DNA of 33,873 bases from Isoetes engelmannii (Eukaryota; Streptophyta; Lycopodiopsida; Isoetales; Isoetaceae): assembly GCA_011763485.2 (NCBI GenBank), contig JAANSK020258162.1, forward strand, positions 1-33,873, given 5' to 3'. The translations under genes and the position numbers were made by a program. Of this stretch, positions 1 to 10,237 are shown piece after piece. The notes under the pieces were generated by a model. That model was not told the origin of the DNA. It worked only from the letters and a program-made list of their open reading frames with translations, and searched no databases. How positions within the stretch are numbered: the first letter of the stretch is position 1; every line of letters starts with the position of its first letter.

Positions 1-1
1 G

Positions 2-206
2 GGTGTTAGTTATTCATGACACTTTACCGCCTTCAGATAAGTGGTCACTGCAGCTTCCGGGTTCTTGTTGGCGTTCTATATGGTCATGGACGTGGAACCC
101 TCTTCCCCCACCAAAGGTTAGAGTGCTTTTGTGGCAGGTGGTGCATCGCTGTATCCGGGTGAATGTCCTTGTGAGCAGGTTTAAGCCGCTCTTCTTAATA
201 TCTTGA
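2..206 (+). pseudogene. LINE reverse-transcriptase C-terminal zinc-binding (zf-RVT) fragment
   Basis: About 68 codons are open from the left edge to a TGA after position 203. The translation has the zf-RVT pattern found at the C-terminus of plant LINE reverse transcriptases: a W-x2-I-W block, then PLPPPKVRVLLWQVVHRCI, then an L-x-x-R block. The Cys/His cluster that normally follows is absent, so this is a short piece of a non-LTR retrotransposon that continues beyond the left edge or is truncated there. The same domain occurs in some solitary host-annotated proteins of retroelement origin, and the two cannot be told apart here. Confidence 0.6.
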
Positions 207-370
207 ATTGGATTGAAGGTCTCAACGATGATACTTTGACCTGCTCCAGTTTTATTCCCACCCCAAACAAAATTATGTATAGTGACCTGTCTCTCTTTGA
301 ACTTTGAGACTGGAGCTGGTAGAACAAAAGTGATGCAGACATGAGTGTTATTTAGAACAAACTTGGCGAC

Positions 371-943
371 CTATATATGCCCAGCCATAGAGAATGATGC
401 CCCTCTCCACCAAAGAAAATGCCGCTGAAGGCCTAAGATAACCTGATCCCAAGGCTGTGCAGTGTCCACCTCTATATCAAATGGCACACCCATGATCCTG
501 GTGATAGTGTTGACCGAGACAAGCGACCATACACAAATGATCGCGTCGTCTAGACAATTGCACCAAAGAGAGGTCCTCCTGTGGGGTCGATTAGGTCTAT
601 GAGCCCCTATCCGGGCAGCTGTAGCAATGCCAGAACTCTGTAGATGCATTATGTCTGCAAAGAAGTGCTCAACTTCCTGTACATCAGAGCAATCACTGCT
701 TTGAGGTACCCCTATGATACGTAAATTTAAAATCCTCTGAGCACTCTCATTCTGCACCTGTGCGTTTTCTAATCCTTGTATGCTATCATGCCTGACTTCT
801 TGCTCTGCACTCTTATTCTACACCTGCTCTTTTCCTGGTCCTTGTGTGCTATCATAGCCCGCTTTGTGCATTGCTAGATCCGAGTCTATCTGTTGTTCCA
901 TGTCTGCCCTTGTGAAGCATAACACCTCATTAGTTTGTACCAT
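371..943 (-). pseudogene. LINE ORF1-like nucleic-acid-binding protein fragment, one internal stop
   Basis: Reading the minus strand from an ATG at 943, a Gln/Glu-rich, probably coiled-coil segment contains two related blocks (DSTQGPGKEQV, then a stop, then DSIQGLENAQV). It is followed by RILNLRIIGVPQSS and a run like the RRM-like core of LINE ORF1 proteins, which typically read NLRI-G-P followed by an A-x-R-I-G block (here AARIG). The frame is interrupted once by TAG between residues 40 and 45 and otherwise stays open to 371. It faces the RT zinc-binding fragment to its left, so the two are probably from different insertions or a rearranged one. Assignment rests on pattern only. Confidence 0.45.
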
Positions 944-2751
944 GGAGATTTTCTGGTAGGCTCTAAAATTTTCTCAACACTTCAATAGGTGCCCTAATAG
1001 GAGCTATTCTCAAGATATAAAAGCTAGTTAGTCTCCGTTCTGTGTTATAATTCAAATGATATGCCGTTAAATGGCAAGTTTCATTTCTAGCTCATACGTG
1101 TGGTCTCAACCATTAGATTTGTGACGTGTGGCGCAGAACAGACGACTATCAAGTTTCCACACTACAAGAAGGCCAACATATTTAAACAGGGCTCCGACCT
1201 AACGTGCGTAACTCCGTTTCCATGCCAAGAATGTCATGCTTTATTATGATCTCCACTTTCCATGCAGGGATTGAAAAAGTGGGGGTTAGGCTCGAGTTTT
1301 ACCGGTTGGAATTCTTATTTTCCGATTTACTCTTATTTTCTGGCAAGCTTGCCCCGGAAAAAATGGTAGCATAAACAAAGTTCATACTAAAAAATCTGGT
1401 ATATTTGAACTTTAGTGTATACGTAAAGTTTGGGTACTTTCCATTCTGCCTTATTATCCATTCCTAGAGTGCCACGTGTACAACATTCTTTCCCGGAATT
1501 GTCGTCTTACTTGCATTCTAACTTTCTACTTGCATTCTATCTTTTTCTGCTTGCATTCTTTATTTCTTACTAACAAGAGTAGAAATACTGTTACTCACAC
1601 AAATTTACCTTATCAAAGGGGCAATTCAATTCAAACCAAAATCTATCAAAATCCAAAATTTAATACAATGATTTCAGTTCACAACATCAACTGACAGATG
1701 TTTCACAGATGTTTTCTGATTTATCTTACAGAACTTCAAAAACACAAAATCTAGTAGCATTTTGCAAAAAATCCAGGAACTGAAACATCGCATTGTATAA
1801 AATGAAGGCAGACGCGCGTCAGCACATCTTCCACATCAGCAGAATTGCACCTAAAAAGCAATTCTTGTATACAAAATCTGGTATACACTACTATACAAAA
1901 GCTGGTTATAACTCGAATATTTTTTGAACCCTGTTTCCATGTTAGGATGTCATGTAACTGGTTTTTTTTGGTGTACGTACAAAAAAGTACCTCCTCTCAT
2001 TGTTTTAATACTGAGACGTGGCGGCATATAATTGGACAAAATACCGGCTAGTGCCTAAGCAGTAAATGCGCCCCGCTCCGGCGAGGAGAGACCAATGCGC
2101 AGCAGTATGAATCGAACCAGCGGCACACGGCTCAGGTCTTGTTTACCAGGCTTGTCTTATTTTCTTCTCGTTTCGAGGGTCCTTTTTTTCCAGTATTGTA
2201 TAGTGATTCCTAGGCAAATCATGGCCTGTCTTGCCGTGCAACAATTCCCCTGTTATCCAACAAAGCCCTATCAATTTATTATTCTGAATCCCTGCCACCT
2301 TCTCACTGGGCCTTGCCCTGTTGCTCGCATATGTATAATGTGGCTATGGCGGCACGAGCATGCTCCAGAAGCCGCCACTGGTTGCTTCAAGCCCCTTTTG
2401 CCACTTGGGGTTTTGTTTTTTTTTGAGAAAAAAAAAGTTGAATGATTATTATGCTGCATTATGTGGGTTGTGTAGAATCTTTGAGAATTAAGGCAGCTTC
2501 AGATGTGGTGGCATATGTTACAGTGTATGAAGCTTCATCCACAGATGCTTTCTTCATTTGATCCTCGTTTCTTACCCCTAGATCTGCTAATGGATTGAAT
2601 GATTCCCAAATAATATAGAGGCCCCACTGACAGAATCATTATAGGTCTTCTGCTTAGGCTTTTTTCTGGAAACATATAACAGCATCTCCATGACAAAGGC
2701 AAATCACAAAAAATCCGCCCCTTTTTATCATTCTGGTGTTAAATTTTTGCA
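944..2751. other. Non-coding, upstream region and leader intron of the RING gene
   Basis: I see no gene here. The DNA is AT-rich with scattered short repeats, for example related tttccatg...atgtcatg strings near 1214 and 1930. A palindromic CACGTG core lies at 1473-1478. The last part, up to 2752, ends in a pyrimidine-rich stretch and ttgcag, a good 3' splice site, so the upstream part of this region probably contains a 5'-leader exon and intron of the RING gene. The leader exon itself cannot be placed from sequence alone. A short A/T homopolymer run lies near 2417-2440. Confidence 0.5.
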
Positions 2752-2771
2752 GTCCTTTTTCAACCCTCAGC

Positions 2772-4340
2772 ATGGTCCTTTCTATGGTTGGATCTGGAAA
2801 TGATTTGTTAGATGGGTTTATGCCAAGATCAGATAATAATCCTTTATGGGTGGGAGCTGCAATGCCATATAATCCTCATTGGTCATTATCTCCACCATTA
2901 GATCATTCATCTCTGATAAACCCAGCAAGTTGTATAGCTATACCTCATTTTTTGCCATATTCTCAGCAAAATAATCCTTCTCAGAACTCATATTCTGTGC
3001 CTAATGCTGAGGCCAGAATTAGACAGCTGAAGAAGTCCCTGCAAGGAGAGGAGGAGGCATCAAAGACGAATTTTAATCTGTCGAAGGATTCGTCCGCCAT
3101 AGCCATGCCTAGAGGAGGTAAGATGACAAGTTTAGGAGCAAGTCCAAAATGCAATGTTTGTTCTCAGAAGCCAAATGAGGCAAGAGTGATAACATTTTGT
3201 GGCCATCTTTTCTGCTGGCCTTGTCTGTGCTGCTGGCTTCATAATAAATCTCCAGATAAGGAGTGTCCAGTTTGTAACAGGCCTCTTACAAAGGATCATA
3301 TTACTCCTCTTCATGGAAGGCAGAATTCTCTCACAGTTGCTCGTTTGCAGGGAATGCTTAAAACTGAAAAAACTAGCTCTAGATCACAGCCTCATGCTAG
3401 GGGTGAAGGAACTAGACGAAACCATCAGTCTAAAATCTCTCAATCATCATCATCATCATCTTCATCATCTGCTGCCGCGCCCGCGCCAGCGCCGGGGAAT
3501 TCATCAGTGCCAATCAATTCTTCAAATGATGGAAAATCTTTGGCTCATCCTTTAGCCATGGAAAGTGCTCCTTTGATTTCAGGAAATATGATTCAGAAGA
3601 ATTCTCCTTTGATTTCAGGAAATATGATTCAGAAGAATTTGGAAAGTTTTTCGGCCCAATTTCAGCAGACTTCAAAGTTTCTTCCTCCTCTCACAATCAG
3701 CACATCATCTACTGTGGTTACTACTACAACTTCATGCCCAAATAATGTGTCTTTTGAGATTCCTGATATGAAGAATGTGGTTGAGCCAATGGAAGGCTCC
3801 CAGAAAATCAAAGAATTGGGTATTCTTCTTTCTCTTGAATGGGAATGTGCCATGAGCGCCATAGAAAATGCATGGTGGAATGCATTATGCAGCCTTTATG
3901 AAAGAAGCAGGTCCAAGGATAATGAACATAGCATTGGGGTATCAAATTCAAGTTCAAGTTCAAATTCTCAGCATACTGCTGCTCTCACTGCGCGGATGTC
4001 CAAAGAAAAAGAAGCCATCATTCAAGAGCTTTCTTCTGAGCCTTTAGAAGGAATGAAGTGGCTGCCTGAAAGGCTGAAGGTTTTCAAAAGAATTGCTTCC
4101 GAAATTGATAGGCCATTTGATGAAGTTTCATTCGTTTCAACTAATCCTTGGCTCACCAGTTCTTGTGATTTAGGCATGGACGATGTTTTTCCAGAGCTGA
4201 ATGTCAATTGCAGCGCAGAATTTGAAGATCCGGCGCTATGGATTGGAGAATCCTCATGGCAGCCTGAGTTTGATGAATTTGGAATGCCCAACAAGTTGGA
4301 ATGGGATCAAGATACAACCCTCATGGATTCGCTGTGTTAG
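2772..4340 (+). CDS. RING-type (C3HC4) E3 ubiquitin ligase, RMA/RNF5-like, long form
   Basis: This uninterrupted ORF of 522 residues probably encodes an E3 ubiquitin ligase that binds an E2 through its RING. The RING is complete and canonical: C127-x2-C130-x12-C143-x-H145-x2-C148-x2-C151-x13-C165-x2-C168. It carries the RMA/RNF5 signature FCGHLFCWPCL and, after the last Cys pair, ITPLHGRQN, a variant of the family's TPIYGRG. RMA proteins are usually about 250 residues with a C-terminal membrane anchor. This one is twice that length and shows no hydrophobic tail, so it may be soluble or act elsewhere. Upstream of the RING are about 125 polar residues. Downstream are a Ser run followed by Ala/Pro repeats (about residues 228-245) and a 12-residue tandem duplication. 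The ATG at 2772 is chosen because a likely splice acceptor (ttgcag) ends at 2752, so the codons just before it are probably leader. A second ATG lies at 2784. The fold after residue 330 is not recognised. Confidence 0.85.
   Translation: MVLSMVGSGNDLLDGFMPRSDNNPLWVGAAMPYNPHWSLSPPLDHSSLINPASCIAIPHFLPYSQQNNPSQNSYSVPNAEARIRQLKKSLQGEEEASKTNFNLSKDSSAIAMPRGGKMTSLGASPKCNVCSQKPNEARVITFCGHLFCWPCLCCWLHNKSPDKECPVCNRPLTKDHITPLHGRQNSLTVARLQGMLKTEKTSSRSQPHARGEGTRRNHQSKISQSSSSSSSSSAAAPAPAPGNSSVPINSSNDGKSLAHPLAMESAPLISGNMIQKNSPLISGNMIQKNLESFSAQFQQTSKFLPPLTISTSSTVVTTTTSCPNNVSFEIPDMKNVVEPMEGSQKIKELGILLSLEWECAMSAIENAWWNALCSLYERSRSKDNEHSIGVSNSSSSSNSQHTAALTARMSKEKEAIIQELSSEPLEGMKWLPERLKVFKRIASEIDRPFDEVSFVSTNPWLTSSCDLGMDDVFPELNVNCSAEFEDPALWIGESSWQPEFDEFGMPNKLEWDQDTTLMDSLC
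3568..3639 (+). repeat. In-frame 36-bp tandem duplication inside the RING gene
   Basis: Two adjacent 36-bp copies (3568-3603 and 3604-3639) are nearly identical and encode PLISGNMIQKN twice in a row. The length is a multiple of three, so the frame is kept. The near identity suggests a recent event or strong constraint. The first seems more likely, because the surrounding region is low-complexity. Confidence 0.9.
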
Positions 4341-5454
4341 ATTTAATTTGGTTTCTGTTGTTTCAGGGTCTTGCTTCAATCTGCAGCCCTTTTTTTGTGC
4401 ATCCAATTCCAAAAGGATGTGAAATGATCACAGATTGTGAGAAACAATAATACTTATGCCAGACTATTTTGTTCAAGAACAAATTACAGCATTGGATCCG
4501 AACGTGTTGCCTCTGTTGGAAAACTGATTGAATGTGCCAGTATATGTAAGAGTTTAACCTGAATTATAGCACAGAATTCAAACACTCTACCTAGTCTAAG
4601 AGTTTTGTTCATGCATTTTTGTCTGCATTTGGAAAGAACCCAAATGCTGTTTTGATCAGAATTGTGGTCTTTTATGTTCAAGAAACTCAATTCAAGAAGG
4701 ATTATTGCCCAATTTGAACTGTATGAATGTGAGGGTTTGTATAAGAAAAAATGTTTATTGCCCAATTTGAAATTGGATGAGATCTAAAAGCTTGAAATTG
4801 AAAAGAAGAATGAAAAGGTTGCAGAAGAATCCTGAGATGCCTAGAGGGTTGACTTGCATCCCATTAAAAATATGATTTCGAAGAAAATCTCTGTCAAAAT
4901 CGATAAGACTGGGCTGCAGTCCGTTTTAAGAGTAAATAACTGACCCTTCCATTTACAAGCGCGTGCTGGGCAGATACTACGACAGAAGAATCCAAGCTTT
5001 GGCACGAACTAGAGAGGCCCAAAACATTCGAAAAAATAAGGGGTGTTCCAAAAGCATCAGATGGGCCGTATGCATGCACGTGAGTAACACTGAAATATAA
5101 GAGATGAATCGGCCGATTGTCAGATGCACCGCCCTGGGCGACCAATTTTTGGAGCGGATTAATTCCGATCGAAAAAAAAGAATCGGCCGCAGCTGCACAG
5201 ACTTGAATGCCGGTCGCCGCTTTCGATGATCTCATTGCTTCCACGTTGAAATACGAAAAGTTCAACGGTGGATCTACGTGAGATGGCGCCGCCCTTCTCG
5301 TCCCGTAATATCCCGCCATCTGACCCTCTTACAATAGACCACTTCGTCCTATTTTGTTCCTGGCCCAAATATTCTCAAATATTCTGAAATATTCCCTTTG
5401 CTTGCCTGCCCTTGTGAATGAACATCATTGTTCACATGTCCATTTCCGATTCCG

Positions 5455-5492
5455 TCGATGTATGACCATTCTGTCGATGTACGACCACTGCC
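5455..5492. repeat. 19-bp imperfect tandem duplication
   Basis: The string tcgatgtatgaccat at 5455 recurs 19 bp later as tcgatgtacgaccac. No function is suggested. Confidence 0.8.
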
Positions 5493-5605
5493 TCTCTGGC
5501 CTTCCCAACTCTCCCTGCTCCGCCTGCTTGCGTGGCCATGTGTTGTAGCCTGACTTATATTTAGATCTGATGCCTATCTTCATCTGCAAGCAATCCTATG
5601 TGTCA

Positions 5606-5684
5606 GTGTTAGACCCTGCTGACAAGCGCTGCATCCATCCTGCAAGATTGAGTGTTGGACCTCTGTTGATGAGCGCTGCATCAA
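5606..5684. repeat. Diverged direct repeat, 46-bp period
   Basis: A block beginning gtgttagaccctgctgac and ending gcgctgcatc recurs 46 bp downstream with several substitutions (gtgttggacctctgttga). Both copies lie in non-coding DNA. Confidence 0.7.
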
Positions 5685-5756
5685 AACTTATGAGGTTCGG
5701 CCTTGCAAACTGGCCCACATTACTTTTACATGCATTAACTTGTCTCGTGGACGTTA

Positions 5757-6311
5757 AAAATTTTCTTCTTCTTCTTCTTCCTTAGTCCCACAATATCTTC
5801 AGAAATCTGATGCCTATGCTTGTCCAGGATTTCTCCAACTTTTTCCTCAAGTGCAGCTACGTTGTTTGAGATTTAGAATTGTTCTTAAGTCAATGTGTGA
5901 AGTGTCTCCTTAAGCTCAACACACTACCTACTCTAATGTTATACCCAAGCTATTCTTAACAGGGTAGCAACTGCTTTGCTCTGCGGATGAAGATGCATGA
6001 TGAATCAATGGAGGGTGACATACCTGCGATAATGCACTAGTCTCAAGGGAGTTAACTTCAGTATCTACTGCATTCCTTACTTCTTCACCATGCTTAATTG
6101 TTTCGTGCTCCTTATGATGCAAGCAAGATTTGTCTATCCAGAGTTTATTGAGGCAAGCGCATAATATGAATAAATTGCACGGATTTTGCAACTCAAGCTG
6201 CATGCTCTTGTATAGTCTCCTTCTTGCATCTGTTAATTTTTTTTGTGTTTGTAGATGTGCAGATTCATTCTGCACACTAGCCATATGGTCATTGTTCTCC
6301 TGGGCCATCAT
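5757..6311 (-). pseudogene. Exon-like coiled-coil segments of an unrecognised gene
   Basis: On the minus strand, an open stretch from about 6311 to 6024 encodes charged, heptad-like sequence (for example QNESAHLQTQKKLTDARRRL and later EEVRNAVDTEVNSLETSAL). It ends at CAG/gtatgt, a strong 5' splice site at 6024/6023. Further on, an acceptor-like gtag at 5857-5860 precedes another coiled-coil run (ALEEKVGEILDKHRHQISED). The phases of these two blocks do not join directly, so an intermediate exon is missing or the gene is broken. I do not recognise the family. Long coiled-coil motor or structural proteins would look like this, but no motor or other diagnostic domain is visible. It could also be chance composition. 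Confidence 0.3.
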
Positions 6312-8185
6312 TTTATAGCAAATATATCAAATTTATGTCTAGAACAAAGCAGCAAAATATATATGACATAAAAGTTGATAAAGTCTAAACTGGAATTTAG
6401 TTATTTCAGACCCCTAAACTACATCAAAGGATATCATGCCTCACATCAACAAAGAGATCTTTCAGACTGAACTTCCTATTAAACCAAATTTTGGCTCAAT
6501 ATGACACTATGTCGGGTTGTTATTGACAATTTATGTGAAGACCGTAAAAGAAGTGCTTGAGGGTATACTTAATTTGTGCCACCGTCATGCAATTTTTTAG
6601 CAGTTTAATATCGTTTTTTTAATCCGGACTTATCGTGATGGGCTGCAGTCAGACGATCCGTCAGCCATAAAGAAGTCCACTGACGTTCAGAGAAAGCCAC
6701 CAGTCATGGGATCTTTTGGGCGCGAATTATGCACAGCTATGATTATTTGCATAATTCATTCTCGGGTTACTGAAATCCATAATACCTTGGAGCGTCCGTC
6801 CAACGAATATCTGCCTGCCATAATGGAGAGATAATGCATGTTTTGGGTTCAAATTCCTCTGTTTTTTGAATTGTATTCACGAGGCTTCAAGCATGGTGAC
6901 CAAAACCAATTCCGACGAGATAAGAAGCATGTTTTTTCAGTTCTAATTCAATTTTTTGAATGAAGATTGTTATCTCGGGTTTGTACAAGTTGCTTTTCGC
7001 AAGAACTACAAGTGTAGACCTTTGGTATCCAACCCCAAAACTGGGACCACAGTTGAAAACAACAACAAAAATAAACATGTGTTGTATTTTGAGGATTATA
7101 GAGAAAATTACGCGTAGTTATGTGGAGGTGTAGTTTTTCAAGGATATGTTGTAGTTTTTCTTAAAGAGATGTAGTTTTTTTTTTTTTTTTTTTTTTTTTT
7201 TTGAATGTGTGGTTTTCTAAGGTGGTGTAATTTCTACAGAGGTATGGTTTTTTGTGGTGGTGCTTTTTTAAGGTGTGGTTTTGAGGTGGTGTCTTTTTAT
7301 CGTGGTTTTTTAATGGTGGTATGTTTTTTTTTTCTTTGAGATGTGATTTTTTATGGTTTTCTTAGGATTTATGTATGACCAAGTTGTCCATACGCCCTAT
7401 TCTCGTCCATATAAAAGCCTGCGTATGAATTAACACTTGATTCTTTATTCAGCCATGGGGCAAAAATGAGACTTTTACAGGTATCGTCCATGGGCAACTG
7501 CACGTTTAGGAATAGTAACTGCAGAGAAAGACACACACTTGAAAAACATGATCACTTATACATTAACTTTGCTATAAGCAAGTATTAAATTTGGGTCTAC
7601 TCACAAGATAACGTACAATGGTTGACGAAGCCGTGTGGGTCATTTGGTTGTGCAATCTCATATGCCAATTTAGATTTTGAGAAGCTGCATGTATGAGGTA
7701 TCGTCTTATCATTATGGGCTACAATCATTGTAGGATATGCATGGCAATATGGTGATGGTGGAAAAGCCTTCAAACTTTTCTGGAGATTACATGCTAAAGT
7801 TGAGCTAGACATTTTTTTGGAAATGCACCCGCGAATACACTCATTGCCATGTGTACTCCATGATTAAGTGCAATCAACCAAGAACTCGCTAAAGTGCCAC
7901 ACTCACCCCAACATTTGGTCCACAGTAGTTTTCTATAGTTTCGGGCGGTCCCCTAAAATAGTATAATACGTATGAAATCAACACCATTGAGTACAATACC
8001 TCAAATCTTATAGTATTTTATAATTCTTGTTATACAGTATAAGAAAATTTGTACGAGCATACCCCACAAACGAGGATCGCTATCTACGGTCCAAATCAAG
8101 GCATAAGTCATGAATATGCCCATCCAACAGCTCTCATTGCCCGGAGTCACTCCCCGTGTGAATATGCATATTAGAGGTATAGAGA
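6312..8185. other. Non-coding interval, repeat-rich
   Basis: No gene is supported. The open frames here are short and lack motifs or consistent codon use. The notable content is the G/T-rich decayed repeat at 7081-7350, listed separately. Confidence 0.5.
7081..7350. repeat. G/T-rich degenerate minisatellite with a 28-T tract
   Basis: The plus strand is strikingly poor in C and is built from decayed copies of a unit like gtgtggttttttaaggtggt, with long T runs of variable length. An uninterrupted T28 lies at 7175-7202. Strand asymmetry this strong is typical of slippage-prone satellites. Confidence 0.75.
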
Positions 8186-8400
8186 TACGTGCATATCTTT
8201 TTTATTATGTGTTTGTTACTTGTCTATGCTCTTTGTTTGATTATTATATATGTTCATATGAGGCTTTGTTTATTTTATTAGTATATGTTCATATCAGAGG
8301 TACGTGCATATCTTTTTCATTATGTGTTTGTTACTTATCTATGCTTTTTGTTTGATTACTATATATGTTCGTATGAGACTTTATTTATTTTATCTATATT
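8186..8400. repeat. 115-bp tandem duplication
   Basis: Two copies of about 100 bp start at tacgtgcatatctttt (8186 and 8301) and run through tatgtgtttgttactt and the tatatatgttc-tatgag-ctt block to ttattttat. They differ by scattered substitutions. A partial third copy (gttcatataaggcttgtt) occurs near 8436. Frames across them are open by chance and are not called as genes. Confidence 0.85.
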
Positions 8401-8522
8401 CTACTCTTTTGAAAATTGCAAATGCTTTATGTACGTTCATATAAGGCTTGTTAACTCTTCTCATGTGTGGCCATTAGGCAAAGAGTTCATGGCAGCAACA
8501 CATCGAGCATAATCTTATGCAT

Positions 8523-10062
8523 CTGTTGGAAGAAGTCAAGGGAAGTCCAGTTCAATCTATACTGATTGATGAGGGAAAGGCATTCCTTGCACATGTTTCT
8601 TGAAGTTGCTTGGGATTAAGGAGGGTACATCAGATACAATTTATCAAAGTCTCATTGCTTGTTTGGATGATTTGGGTTTGCAATATCAAAGCTAGTGGGT
8701 ATCAGTACAGATGGTTATAGTAGTATGGTTGGATCTCAAAACGGACTTGTCACTGAAATACGAAGGGATGTGCCACACTTGGTTGATGTACACTGTGTTG
8801 CCCACCGAGAAGCTCTTGCAGCAAATGACGCCTTTAATTTCTTTCTACTGTTTAAAGATTTGGAGAAGTTAGCAAGAAAAGTATGCTCCTGGTAGGCAGG
8901 TCTAGCAAGGGACATGAGAAGTTGCGCTCTTTGAAGGAAGCTGTTGAGTTACCAAAGTTAATTTCACAAAAAATTCATGAGGTAAGATGGTTGTCTCGTG
9001 GTAATGTAATGACCCGTATTGTTAAGTTGATGCCCGCTCTATTACGCTTATGGGAGACGAACAATGAGCATGAGCTTCTAGCATCCTTTGAAAAGGTAAG
9101 TGTACAATTTTATTTCCATTTCCTTGCCAAGGTTTTGCTTGAGCTTAATCTTTTAAACAAGCAATTTTAAGAAGAAACCATTGAGATCTCAAGCATCTCC
9201 TCTACTGTTGCCTCCATCATTGGGATTTTAAAGTCAATGTTTGTTGGAAACTTATTTGGAAGGGGAGCAAAGTATACGACCAAGTTTTTCTCTATGGTCA
9301 ATGAGTTTCATGGCCACTTGGTGTATAATGATAATGATGGACTTGATCATATGAATTTTGCTTTGATTTGATACATTTATGTGTTACGTGACATGGTGGC
9401 TACCACTTATTTACATGGATGATGGTGGATTTTCTAACAGATATGCGCTTTCATTTGATACAACATCATTTGAAGAGACAATTGCATCGTGTAGTAGACT
9501 TGGTCAACAATATGTGTTGAAGGTTATATCATGTTTAAAGACAAGTTGTAATATGGAAGACATAAGTAATGTTTTAGCAAGCACAAAGCTCTTTAGCACA
9601 AATGATTATGCAAGCAATGAGAAGAAAATGGAAGGTGAAACTGAAAGTGGACAAGAACTTTATGCAAGAACTTTAGTGAAGGTAAATATGCATTTGTTGA
9701 TGTTGAGAAATGCATTGGACAATCTTATGCTTTTGTAGTGAGATTAATGGTGCAGCATGGCTGTAAAATATGAGAGCATTGTGGGATGCCTATAGACGAA
9801 ATGATTTTAACTTTGACATCTACGATGAGGTGATGAAAGTATGGCAAGCAATCCTTGTTCTTCCAGCAAGCACAGTGGAATGTGAGTGTGATTTTTGACG
9901 ACAAAACATGGTAAAAGATGATTTATGGGAAAGCTTAAAGTTGGTCACTCTTGAGACCTTAATGTTTTTATCGTTGTCCGCACCTGATGTGGGAGATGCG
10001 AATTATGATCTGATTTTTGCTACTTGGATGGAAGACAAGCAACGTCGCATTGTGTCATTGTG
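8523..10062 (+). pseudogene. hAT-superfamily transposase relic (ZMYM/ZNF862-like, DUF4371 type)
   Basis: Successive blocks in order match the RNase-H-like core of hAT transposases of the DUF4371/ZNF862 class. They are EVKGSPVQSILIDEGKAF (the usual block has IDEST), then GISTDGYSSMVG with VDVHCVAHREALAANDA, then VRWLSRGN. The C-terminal dimerisation region has LPASTVECECDF, then a TGA at 9896-9898, then QNMVKDDLWESLKLVTLETL, ending in a run with WMEDKQRR and a stop at 10060. Frame changes separate the blocks and the first ends in a stop. The N-terminal zinc finger is absent. The CER-x-FS motif typical of the family reads CECDF-stop. The element cannot encode an active enzyme. Terminal inverted repeats were not found. 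Confidence 0.7.
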
Positions 10063-10237
10063 AAACATATTGATATTGCTAAAACTATGAGCTATTTTGG
10101 ATCTTTCTTGTAGCTTTGAATGTCTTTCAAAAACTTGGATATGCAAAAGAATGGCACACCAAAACTGTGCCCTTCAAATTGAATGGCAAGTTAAAAAACT
10201 AACCTTCAAGAAAAAACTAGGGCTCCCATTCAAATTT

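Larger units (their letters stand above)
4341..5750. other. 3' end of the RING gene and non-coding interval
   Basis: The first few hundred bases are likely 3' UTR; an aataat string near 4447 is a possible polyadenylation signal. The string attgcccaatttgaa occurs twice (near 4703 and 4758). From about 4900 to 5350 the DNA is less AT-rich, and a 141-codon open frame exists on the minus strand with no recognisable motif. I do not call it a gene. Short local duplications occur near 5455 and 5606. The stretch 5761-5780 is a (ctt)n run. Confidence 0.5.

Noticed and set aside
3199-3555. 118-codon frame overlapping the RING gene
   Set aside because: It is a shifted reading of the RING gene; its His run is the out-of-frame version of the Ser run.
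4894-5319. 141-codon open frame on the minus strand
   Set aside because: No recognisable motif, another frame overlaps on the same strand, and the less AT-rich DNA here makes long chance frames likely.
8110-8512. Short hydrophobic open frames
   Set aside because: They span a tandem duplication of AT-rich DNA; the Phe/Tyr/Leu/Cys content only reflects base composition.
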